This document shows positions 56,665 to 64,000 of a stretch of 64,000 nt of DNA, piece by piece. The notes below the pieces were generated by a model, which saw nothing but the letters and a program-made list of their open reading frames with translations, made no database searches and had not been told where the DNA came from. The DNA lies in contig NZ_SWKK01000010.1 of NCBI RefSeq assembly GCF_005144745.1, forward strand, positions 19,553 through 83,552, read 5' to 3'. The translations under genes and the position numbers were made by a program. Origin of the DNA: Flavobacterium sp. ASW18X. Its GTDB lineage: Bacteria > Bacteroidota > Bacteroidia > Flavobacteriales > Flavobacteriaceae. Within the stretch, counting starts at the first letter, position 1. Each line of letters opens with the position of its first letter.

Positions 56665-57945
56665 ATGAAAATTAATCCAAATCAATTAACAGATATAAAT
56701 AAATCTTATAAGGACGTACATGAAGTTCATTTTAATTTTCTTAAAGATTCGTTGCTAAAAAAAGGGGTTAACGTAGATTCTATAATACGGAAATTAATAG
56801 ATTTTCAGGTAGCCATTCCAAGTTGGGCATTAGGTGCTGGTGGCACAAGATTTGGCAGGTTTGGTTTTAGTGGTGAACCTAGATCACTAGAGGAGAAAAT
56901 TGATGATGTTGGTATTATTCATAAATTAACTGGTACAGCTGGTGCAATATCGCTACATATTCCTTGGGACGTTCCCCAAGATTATAATGCTGTTAAAGAA
57001 ATTGCCAACTCCAACAATATTGTTTTTGACGCTGTCAATTCCAACACATTTCAGGACCAGCCAGATTCTAAAGAATCATATAAATATGGCTCGCTGTCAA
57101 ATACAAGTATAAATTCAAGAGATCAAGCAATCGCCCATAACATTGAAGTTATTAAAATTGGCGATAAATTGGGTTCTAAAAGCTTGACCGTTTGGTTAGC
57201 GGATGGATCCAATTTCCCAGGACAAACTAATTTTCAGTATGCATTGCAACATACAGAAGATAGCTTAAAACATATTTATAAAGAACTTCCAAATGACTGG
57301 AAATTATTTATAGAGTATAAACCATATGAACCAAATTTCTATAGTACAGTAATCCAAGATTGGGGAACATCCTTCATGTTAGCTAATGCCTGCGGAGAAA
57401 AAGCGTATTCATTGGTAGATTTAGGACACCATTTACCTAACACTAATATAGAACAGATTGTCTCTACTTTAATGATGAAAGGCAAACTTGGCGGTTTTCA
57501 TTTTAATGATAGTAAATATGGTGATGATGATTTAACAGTAGGCAGTATAAAGCCCTATTCGTTATTTTTAATCTTTAATGCGTTGGTATACGGAATGGAG
57601 AATAATCCTATTAATCCATATCCCTCTTGGATGATTGATGCAAGTCACAACATCAAAGACCCATTAGAAGATTTAATACAATCTTTAGAGGCAATACAAG
57701 AAGCCTATGCAAAAGCATTACTTGTTGATCAACAAAAGTTATTAGAAGCACAACTAAATCATGATGTTGTTGCATGCCAGGAATTATTGCAAGATGCTTA
57801 CAGAACAGACGTAAGACCATTAATAGAAAAATCAAGATTAGACGTGGGTGGTGCCATAAAACCGCTTAGTGTTTATAGAGAATTGAATGTAAGAAATCAC
57901 TTAATTGAAAAAAGGGGGGCTTTTTCGATAGCAACTGGTTTGTAA
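56665..57945 (+). CDS. rhaI: L-rhamnose isomerase (RhaI type)
   Basis: The 426-residue TIM-barrel enzyme interconverts L-rhamnose and L-rhamnulose. It resembles the Pseudomonas stutzeri subtype rather than E. coli RhaA. SLHIPWDVPQDY is near residue 95; metal ligands are expected from FIEYKPYEPNFYS (Glu near 220), SLVDLGHHLPNTNIE (Asp and His near 255) and GGFHFNDSKYGDDD (His, Asp near 275-287). It comes after a hairpin following rhaD and is 10 bases before the kinase gene. Confidence 0.92.
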   Translation: MKINPNQLTDINKSYKDVHEVHFNFLKDSLLKKGVNVDSIIRKLIDFQVAIPSWALGAGGTRFGRFGFSGEPRSLEEKIDDVGIIHKLTGTAGAISLHIPWDVPQDYNAVKEIANSNNIVFDAVNSNTFQDQPDSKESYKYGSLSNTSINSRDQAIAHNIEVIKIGDKLGSKSLTVWLADGSNFPGQTNFQYALQHTEDSLKHIYKELPNDWKLFIEYKPYEPNFYSTVIQDWGTSFMLANACGEKAYSLVDLGHHLPNTNIEQIVSTLMMKGKLGGFHFNDSKYGDDDLTVGSIKPYSLFLIFNALVYGMENNPINPYPSWMIDASHNIKDPLEDLIQSLEAIQEAYAKALLVDQQKLLEAQLNHDVVACQELLQDAYRTDVRPLIEKSRLDVGGAIKPLSVYRELNVRNHLIEKRGAFSIATGL

Positions 57946-57955
57946 TACATAGGAT

Positions 57956-59329
57956 ATGAAGGAGGAGGTAACAGCTGTTTTTGATATAGGTAAAACCAAC
58001 AAAAAGTTTTTTTTATTCAATCAGGATTTCCAAGAAATTTATCGGGAATATGCTAGGTTTGATTTAATTGTTGATGAAGATGGTCATCCAACAGAGAATT
58101 TAGATGCACTAAAAACATGGATGAAAGAGGTATTTACGCGTATTCTAAATACTGATAAGCACAATATAAAAGCTATCAACTTTTCTACCTACGGAGCAAG
58201 CCTTGTACACCTAGATGAATCGGGTAAAGTATTAACTCCATTATATAACTATACAAAACCGTTACCCGAAGATATCATAAAAGAATTTTATGGTAAATAT
58301 GGTCCTCCTGAGGAATTTTATAAGAGTACTGGATCTGCTAATGATGGAATGCTTAACTCTGGCTTTCAACTCTATTGGTTAAAGCATAAAAAGCCAAAGA
58401 TTTATAGTAAAATTAAATTTTCCTTACATCTACCTCAATATTTAAGTTACATATTTACAGGAATAGCGCTTAGCGAGTATACAAGTATAGGGTGCCATAC
58501 GGCATTGTGGGATTATAATAAAAAAGATTATCATCAATGGGTATACGAAGAAGAAATTCATAGAAAACTACCTCAAATTGTATCAACGGAGACGAGTGTT
58601 AATATGAACTATAATGGTAGAAGAATTAAAATTGGAGTAGGAATTCATGATAGTTCTGCGGCTCTTTTACCTTATGTTAGGAGTATCAAAGATAAATTTA
58701 TTTTAGTATCTACTGGAACATGGAGTATTGCGCTAAATCCTTTTTCTGAACAAGCTTTAAATGAAGAAGATATTGCCAAAAACTGTATAAATTACATGAG
58801 GATTAATGGAAAGCCTGTGAAAGCTAGCAGAGTTTTTCTTGGTAATGAATATGGTATTCAAGTAAAAAAATTAGCAGCACATTTTAATCTTCCAGAGGTA
58901 TATCATAAATCAGTAAGTTTTGATTACGACACCTTCTTTGATATCATTAAGGATTTTAGTTATTGTTTTAAATGGGAGACCATAACGGACCCTAACATGC
59001 CAGAGAGGACTAAGTTTAGTTACAATAAGTTTGAACATGCCTATCATCAATTAATGATTGAATTAGTATTAATTCAGGTCAATTATATTAAAGTAGCAGC
59101 AGGTAACGATGTTATAGAAAAACTTTATGTTGATGGTGGTTTTAGTGACAACGATGTTTATATAAAATTAGTTTCTCACTATTTAAGAAATATGGATTTG
59201 AGCACAACAGATTCTTCTTTGGGTTCCGCTTTAGGTGCTGCTATCGCAATTTCAGATACAAAATTAAATTCAAAATTTTTAAGAAAGAATTATTCCCTAA
59301 AAAAACACGTTCCCTTCATAATAAAATAA
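57956..59329 (+). CDS. rhaB: Rhamnulokinase (FGGY family)
   Basis: The 457-residue sugar kinase should phosphorylate L-rhamnulose at C1. The N-terminal phosphate-binding motif is AVFDIGKTNKKFFLFN. INFSTYGASLVHLDESG and GIHDSSAALLPYV (catalytic Asp region) follow, with LVSTGTWSIALNPF as the adenine/phosphate loop and YVDGGFSDNDVYIKL near the end. It starts 10 bases after rhaI and ends 4 bases before the flavoprotein gene. Confidence 0.92.
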   Translation: MKEEVTAVFDIGKTNKKFFLFNQDFQEIYREYARFDLIVDEDGHPTENLDALKTWMKEVFTRILNTDKHNIKAINFSTYGASLVHLDESGKVLTPLYNYTKPLPEDIIKEFYGKYGPPEEFYKSTGSANDGMLNSGFQLYWLKHKKPKIYSKIKFSLHLPQYLSYIFTGIALSEYTSIGCHTALWDYNKKDYHQWVYEEEIHRKLPQIVSTETSVNMNYNGRRIKIGVGIHDSSAALLPYVRSIKDKFILVSTGTWSIALNPFSEQALNEEDIAKNCINYMRINGKPVKASRVFLGNEYGIQVKKLAAHFNLPEVYHKSVSFDYDTFFDIIKDFSYCFKWETITDPNMPERTKFSYNKFEHAYHQLMIELVLIQVNYIKVAAGNDVIEKLYVDGGFSDNDVYIKLVSHYLRNMDLSTTDSSLGSALGAAIAISDTKLNSKFLRKNYSLKKHVPFIIK

Positions 59330-59333
59330 AAAA

Positions 59334-60485
59334 ATGGCAAACAAAATTAACTCGAAATATCCTTCTTTGGAAGATTTACGAAATAAGGCTCAAAGACGAA
59401 TTCCAAAGTTTGCATTTGAATACTTAGACGGGGGATGTAATGAAGACGTTAATATCATTAGAAATACAAGTGAGATTAGGGATGTAAAACTAGAACCAAG
59501 ATATCTTAGAAATAAAGGAATTAGTTCAACTAAAACCAAGGTTTTAGGAATGGAGTTCGATGCTCCCTTTGGTATTGCACCTGTTGGTCTACAAGGGTTA
59601 ATGTGGCCAAATTCTCCTGAAATTTTAGCTAAAGCAGCTTATCAGCACAATATCCCTTTTATTCTTAGTACGGTAACTACTATGAATATTGAACGCGCAA
59701 GTGAACTAACCAACGGAAATGCTTGGTTTCAATTGTATAATCCGGCTGAAGATGCTATACGAAACGATATTATCGATCGAGCGGCAGCGGCACAATGCCC
59801 TGTATTAGTTTTATTGTGCGATGTTCCCACTTTTGGTTATCGACCAAGAGATATAAGAAATGGACTTGCTTTACCTCCCAAAATGTCAATTGCGAATATC
59901 TTACAAATATTAGGTAAGCCAACATGGGCTTTAAACACCTTAAGACACGGTCAACCTACATTTGAGACGTTGAAACCTTATACCCCGGAAGGCTTAAATC
60001 TTAAACAGTTGGGACAATTTATGGATAAAACGTTTTCTGGCAGACTAAATGAAGAGCGCATTAAGCCTATTAGAGATAGATGGAAAGGCAAACTAGTATT
60101 AAAGGGCGTAGCCTCTAATCAAGATACCGAAGATGCTATAAGATTAGGATTTGATGGTATTATTGTTTCCAATCATGGTGGCAGACAATTAGATGCTGCA
60201 GAATCAACAATAAATTCATTAACTGAAATTGCACCAAAATATGGTGATAAAATTGAAGTAATGATGGATAGTGGATTACGTTCTGGACCAGATATTGCCA
60301 GAGCTATGGCATCTGGCGCAAAATTCACTTTTATGGGACGTTCTTTTCTTTATGGATGCGGAGCTCTAGGAAACCAAGGGGGTGACCATACTATTACTAT
60401 GCTTAAAACACAGTTTAAACAAGTAATGGACCAACTTTGTTGTGAACGTGTTGAAGATCTTCCAAAGCATTTAATTACCAACTAA
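59334..60485 (+). CDS. lldD: FMN-dependent alpha-hydroxy-acid dehydrogenase, probably L-lactate dehydrogenase
   Basis: The 383-residue protein belongs to the lactate/glycolate oxidase family. The catalytic histidine lies in IVSNHGGRQLDAAES, the FMN site includes APVGLQGLMWPNSP near residue 80 and MMDSGLRSGPDIARAMASG, and the proton-relay arginine is in the SGLRSGPD segment. In this operon it fits the last step, oxidising the L-lactate released from rhamnose to pyruvate. Electrons would go to the respiratory chain or oxygen; which one is not visible. It lies 4 bases after rhaB and 10 bases before the permease. Confidence 0.9.
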   Translation: MANKINSKYPSLEDLRNKAQRRIPKFAFEYLDGGCNEDVNIIRNTSEIRDVKLEPRYLRNKGISSTKTKVLGMEFDAPFGIAPVGLQGLMWPNSPEILAKAAYQHNIPFILSTVTTMNIERASELTNGNAWFQLYNPAEDAIRNDIIDRAAAAQCPVLVLLCDVPTFGYRPRDIRNGLALPPKMSIANILQILGKPTWALNTLRHGQPTFETLKPYTPEGLNLKQLGQFMDKTFSGRLNEERIKPIRDRWKGKLVLKGVASNQDTEDAIRLGFDGIIVSNHGGRQLDAAESTINSLTEIAPKYGDKIEVMMDSGLRSGPDIARAMASGAKFTFMGRSFLYGCGALGNQGGDHTITMLKTQFKQVMDQLCCERVEDLPKHLITN

Positions 60486-60495
60486 ATCACCTAAT

Positions 60496-61908
60496 ATGAG
60501 CCAATACAACATTGAAGAAGAAATTATTGAGGAAATCGCTGGAGGCGAATTTGAAAGAGAACCTGTACCAACTTCTAAACTCAAAGGTTGGAAAAGCTTT
60601 CTAGGCATGTATGCCGGTGAACACGCGGCAGGTACAGAGTTTATGATTGGCCCCCTATTTTTGACTGCAGGTGTTAGTGCTTTTGATTTAATTATAGGTC
60701 TTCTTCTAGGTAATTTATTAGCTGTTTTAAGTTGGCGCTATTTAACTGCAAAAATTGCCGTTAAAAATAGATTAACGCTCTACTATCAATTAGAAAAAAT
60801 TTGTGGTAAAAATTTAGTTGTTGGTTATAACCTTGCCAATGGTATACTTTTTTGTTTCCTTGCAGGAGCAATGATTACCGTATCTGCAACCGCAGTTGGT
60901 ATACCCTTTAATATGGAGATGCCTAAACTTACAGATACCTTACCTAATGGACCTACATGGATAATTATTGTAATATGTATTGGTGCCGTAATTTCTTTGA
61001 TTGCTTCAAAAGGCTATGATACGGTATCCAAGGCAGCAAATTGGATGTCTCCTGTGATTGTTTTGGCTTTTGTGGCGTGTGGGTTTGTTGCCCTTAATCA
61101 GTTAGGTGTTGGTAGTTTTAAAGATTTTTGGAATATTTGGGGAGAAGGTTCTGAACCTTTTCCCGGTCAAATTAAATTTACTTTTTGGCACGTAGTAATT
61201 TGGTCATGGTTTGCCAATGCAGCTATGCATATAGGTATGTCTGATTTGTCTGTTTTTAGATTTGCAAAAAAATCAAGTACAGGATGGACTACTGCCGCTG
61301 GTATGTATGTGGGGCATTACATGGCGTGGATAGCAGCAGCATTATTATATGCTGTATATCTTAAATCTCCAGAAGCCCAAGCTTTTCTTTCTAACGGTGA
61401 AGCCCCACCTGTTGCGCCCGGACCATTAGCACATAATGCCATTGGTGTCTTTGGAATTATTGCAGTCGTGCTTGCCGGATGGACTACAGCCAACCCTACA
61501 ATTTATAGAGCAGGTTTAGCTTTCCAAGCAATTATACCTAAGATTTCAACATTTTGGGTCACTATTATTGCAGGTGCTATAGCTACAATAGCTGGATTAT
61601 TTCCAGCGTTTGCTATGAAATTATTGGGTTTTGTGGCATTATATGGGTTTATCTTGGCACCATTCGGAGCCGTTATCGTATTTGAACACTTTTATCATAC
61701 TAAAGCAGGCATTGAAAAAAACTATGCAGAAAAAGCTGGAATAAAATTTAATAAAGCGGTATTTCTTGCTTGGGTAGTTAGCTTTGGACTATTTTATTTC
61801 ATTTCAATCCAATTTAATGTGTTTCTGTCTTTTGTTACGCTGCCAGCTTGGGTTTTGTGTGGTATACTATTTTTAGTTTTTAGTAAACAACTTCAAAAGA
61901 ATAAATAA
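60496..61908 (+). CDS. NCS1-like permease, substrate unknown
   Basis: The 470-residue inner-membrane protein has about 12 hydrophobic segments and looks like the purine-cytosine permease (NCS1) family. Recognisable segments are MYAGEHAAGTEFMIGPLFLT, LLLGNLLAVLSWRYL, and GWTTANPTIYRAGLAFQA. Typical members move nucleobases or hydantoins with Na+ or H+. Its place inside the rhamnose operon suggests instead rhamnose, lactate or a related sugar acid, though this is inference from context. No other sugar transporter is in the operon. Confidence 0.8.
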   Translation: MSQYNIEEEIIEEIAGGEFEREPVPTSKLKGWKSFLGMYAGEHAAGTEFMIGPLFLTAGVSAFDLIIGLLLGNLLAVLSWRYLTAKIAVKNRLTLYYQLEKICGKNLVVGYNLANGILFCFLAGAMITVSATAVGIPFNMEMPKLTDTLPNGPTWIIIVICIGAVISLIASKGYDTVSKAANWMSPVIVLAFVACGFVALNQLGVGSFKDFWNIWGEGSEPFPGQIKFTFWHVVIWSWFANAAMHIGMSDLSVFRFAKKSSTGWTTAAGMYVGHYMAWIAAALLYAVYLKSPEAQAFLSNGEAPPVAPGPLAHNAIGVFGIIAVVLAGWTTANPTIYRAGLAFQAIIPKISTFWVTIIAGAIATIAGLFPAFAMKLLGFVALYGFILAPFGAVIVFEHFYHTKAGIEKNYAEKAGIKFNKAVFLAWVVSFGLFYFISIQFNVFLSFVTLPAWVLCGILFLVFSKQLQKNK

Positions 61909-61916
61909 TACAACTA

Positions 61917-63203
61917 ATGAGGATTCATGAACTTTTGCATCCAAGGGAACAGATAATTATCATTATTGATAGAATTTATAAAAGAGGTATGACAACGACC
62001 TCTGGTGGAAACATATCTATTAAGGATGAAGATGGTAACGTTTGGATAACACCCTCAGCAATTGATAAAGGAACCCTCAGAGCATCCGATATTGTTTGCG
62101 TTAAATTAAATGGAACCATCGAAGGCAAACATAAACCTTCTTCAGAGTTTCCATTTCATAAAGCAATCTACGATACTAGGCCAGATTTAAAATCGGTTAT
62201 ACATGCACATCCGCCTGCATTAGTATCTTTTAGTATTGTTCATAAAATTCCAAATACCAATGTAATTCCGCAAGCAAAAACTATTTGTGGGCCTATAGGT
62301 TATGCAGCATATAAGCTGCCGGGAAGTCAAGATTTAGGAAGTGTAATCGCCGAAGAATTTAAAAAGGGCTTTAAAGCCGTAATTATGGAAAATCACGGTA
62401 TTGTTCTAGGCGGTTCGGATATTGACGATGCTTATCAAAGATTCGAAACCTTAGAATTTTGTGCTAGTACCTTACTTTATGGTCAAATGTTAGGAACGCC
62501 GAACTACCTCAAAAACGAACAAATAGAAGCATTTTATAATCAAATTACTGAGTTAACAGAAACAAAAAACAATCCTAAGTACACTTCTGAAGAGAGAGAA
62601 AAAAGAGCTAAAATATGTACCATTGTTAAAAGGGCGTGCCAACAAGGGTTAATGATAAGTTCCTATGGAACAGTTTCTGTTAGATGGAAAGAAAATGATT
62701 TTTTGATTACTCCAAGAGATTTTTCTAGATGGGAAATCCAACTTGATGATATAGTTCAAATCAAAAATGGAACAAGAGAAAAAGGTAAATATCCAAGTAG
62801 GGCCACAGCCATCCATCAAGAAATATATCGTAATAATCCGAATGTGAATTCAATTATTATGACTCAATCTCCATATTTAATGGCATTTAGTATTACTGGT
62901 GTTCATTTAGATGTAAGAACTATTCCCGAGAGTTGGATTTTTTTACAAGACTTGTTAGCATATCCCTTTGGGGATCATTTTACAAGTAATAAAGAAAATA
63001 AGCTTTGGACAGATTCCAAACCTGCAGTACTTATTAAAAATGACTGTGTTTTGATTACCGGAGATGAGTTATTACAAACATTTGACCGCTTAGAAGTTGC
63101 TGAATTTAGTGCTAAATCCCTTGTAATGGGGGCTTCTCTTGGCAATTTAAAACCAATTAATAATCAACAGATTAAAGAATTGAAAGACACTTTTTTACGG
63201 TAA
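61917..63203 (+). CDS. Tandem class II aldolase/adducin protein with degenerate second domain
   Basis: The 428-residue protein contains two copies of the aldolase II fold. The first (about 5-200) keeps TTSGGNISIKD, the Glu in KPSSEFPFHKAIY, the zinc pair in VIHAHPPALVSF and the third His in MENHGIVLGG, so it should be active on a phosphorylated or free sugar acid. The second (about 215-420) keeps the fold (ISSYGTVSVRW, SRATAIHQEIY), but HAHP is replaced by TQSP and NHG by NDC, so zinc binding and catalysis are lost. It follows the permease by 8 bases and ends the rhamnose operon. The substrate is unknown; it duplicates the aldolase function of the first gene. Confidence 0.85.
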   Translation: MRIHELLHPREQIIIIIDRIYKRGMTTTSGGNISIKDEDGNVWITPSAIDKGTLRASDIVCVKLNGTIEGKHKPSSEFPFHKAIYDTRPDLKSVIHAHPPALVSFSIVHKIPNTNVIPQAKTICGPIGYAAYKLPGSQDLGSVIAEEFKKGFKAVIMENHGIVLGGSDIDDAYQRFETLEFCASTLLYGQMLGTPNYLKNEQIEAFYNQITELTETKNNPKYTSEEREKRAKICTIVKRACQQGLMISSYGTVSVRWKENDFLITPRDFSRWEIQLDDIVQIKNGTREKGKYPSRATAIHQEIYRNNPNVNSIIMTQSPYLMAFSITGVHLDVRTIPESWIFLQDLLAYPFGDHFTSNKENKLWTDSKPAVLIKNDCVLITGDELLQTFDRLEVAEFSAKSLVMGASLGNLKPINNQQIKELKDTFLR

Positions 63204-63342
63204 TCTTAATTATTCTAAGAAACAATGTACAATATCACTCCAATAATGAACCTGAGAATGCTTTGTGGTGAGTACTTTGCCATTTTAAAATAGATTTCAA
63301 TAAATAATTAGTAATTCAATAAACAACTTAGAATAACAAATA

Positions 63343-64000
63343 ATGAAAAAAGTAGTAACCTTCGGAGAGATAATGCTCCGATTGGCCCCTCAAGGGTTTT
63401 TAAGATTTTCACAAGCCAATAGTTTTGATGTGGTCTATGGTGGTGGCGAGAGTAACGTTGCCGTATCCTTAGCCAACTATGGCGTACCCGTAGATTTTGT
63501 AACACGTTTGCCTAAGAATGATATTGGCCAATGTGCCCTTATGGAAATGCGTAAGCGTGGTGTGGGTACAGATAAGATTGTTTACGGTGGTGACCGTTTG
63601 GGTATTTATTTTTTAGAAACGGGAGCTGTATCTAGAGGTAGCAAGGTGGTGTATGACCGTGCGCATTCTGCCATGGCAGAAATAGAAAAAGGTATGGTAG
63701 ACTGGAAATCGGTCTTTGAAGGTGTTGAATGGTTTCATTGGACTGGTATTACCCCAGCTATTTCTCAAGGTGCAGCAGATGCATGTTTAGAAGCGGTAAA
63801 AGCAGCTAGTGATATGGGTGTTACCATTTCTACAGATTTAAATTATAGAGCCAAACTTTGGAAGTATTGTGATGATGCTAAGCGCGAAGAAATTATGTCT
63901 GAGCTTACTTCCTATTGCGATATTGTTTTGGGGAATGAAGAAGATGCAGAAAAGCATTTTGGTATTAAACCAGAAGGTTTAGATATTACTACTCAAGGAG
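63343..64000 (+). CDS. kdgK: 2-keto-3-deoxygluconate kinase (PfkB family), 3' end outside window
   Basis: Starting from the ATG at 63343 the window holds about 219 residues of a ribokinase-family protein. VVTFGEIMLRLAPQG is the N-terminus, then VVYGGGESNVAVSLANYG and FVTRLPKNDIGQ, and STDLNYRAKLW lies near residue 165. These match KDG kinase of flavobacterial uronate pathways. The catalytic GAGD motif lies beyond the edge. A 139-base spacer separates it from the rhamnose operon, so it may begin the next unit. Confidence 0.88.
   Translation, partial: MKKVVTFGEIMLRLAPQGFLRFSQANSFDVVYGGGESNVAVSLANYGVPVDFVTRLPKNDIGQCALMEMRKRGVGTDKIVYGGDRLGIYFLETGAVSRGSKVVYDRAHSAMAEIEKGMVDWKSVFEGVEWFHWTGITPAISQGAADACLEAVKAASDMGVTISTDLNYRAKLWKYCDDAKREEIMSELTSYCDIVLGNEEDAEKHFGIKPEGLDITTQG

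Noticed and set aside
1..64000. CRISPR arrays, prophage or restriction systems
   Set aside because: I looked for regularly spaced repeats and for phage, toxin-antitoxin or restriction genes and saw none.

Overview
The window looks like chromosome from a marine member of the Bacteroidota, most likely family Flavobacteriaceae. Several things point this way: low GC content, SusC/SusD uptake genes, promoters of the TAnnTTTG type, a CheB/CheR-fused hybrid kinase, a sulfatase next to a lipoprotein formylglycine-generating enzyme, and a 465-residue arginine decarboxylase with a deoxyhypusine-synthase-like gene, which fits the homospermidine content known for this family. No species can be named from the sequence alone.

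Left part (1-24.1 kb). A partial galM and a Nudix-fold regulator of NrtR/AraR type are divergent. A minus-strand group follows: RimK with a fused protease-like domain, a DUF155 membrane protein, a Nudix hydrolase and a small secreted protein. Next is a polyamine operon (speA, speB, DHS-like) that would run arginine to agmatine to putrescine to homospermidine, then galK-galT. From 11.3 to 19.6 kb lies what appears to be a partly eroded sulfated-polysaccharide locus. Two sugar-porter genes are both broken: one is fused to a hybrid two-component sensor fragment, the other runs out of frame into a 5'-truncated glycoside hydrolase. Between and after them are an apparently intact formylglycine-generating enzyme, an alpha/beta hydrolase and a sulfatase. 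A 1483-residue CheB-CheR-PAS-kinase-receiver protein and a decayed histidine kinase fragment close this part.

Middle part (24.9-46.9 kb). This is core genome: tRNA-Pro and tRNA-Ser, a 7TM-HD phosphodiesterase, thiolase, an NlpC/P60 protein that has lost its catalytic cysteine, a TPR protein, gyrA, clpC, nnrD/E, the thrA-thrB-thrC operon, gcvT, a short-chain dehydrogenase-like gene, a pterin dehydratase and yebC. The thr operon is preceded by a promoter and a short leader ORF rich in Thr/Ile codons, which suggests attenuation.

Right part (46.9-64 kb). A frameshifted IS3-family transposase relic is followed by an L-rhamnose locus. On the minus strand are a GntR-type regulator, SusC, SusD and a fasciclin-like lipoprotein. 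On the plus strand are the bifunctional rhamnulose-1-phosphate aldolase/lactaldehyde dehydrogenase, L-rhamnose isomerase, rhamnulokinase, an L-lactate dehydrogenase-like flavoprotein, an NCS1-like permease and a tandem class II aldolase. A near-identical 17-bp motif lies upstream of both susC and the aldolase gene, in the same orientation relative to transcription, and is a good candidate for the regulator's operator. The window ends inside a 2-keto-3-deoxygluconate kinase gene, hinting that uronate metabolism comes next, as would suit a rhamnose- and uronate-containing algal polysaccharide.
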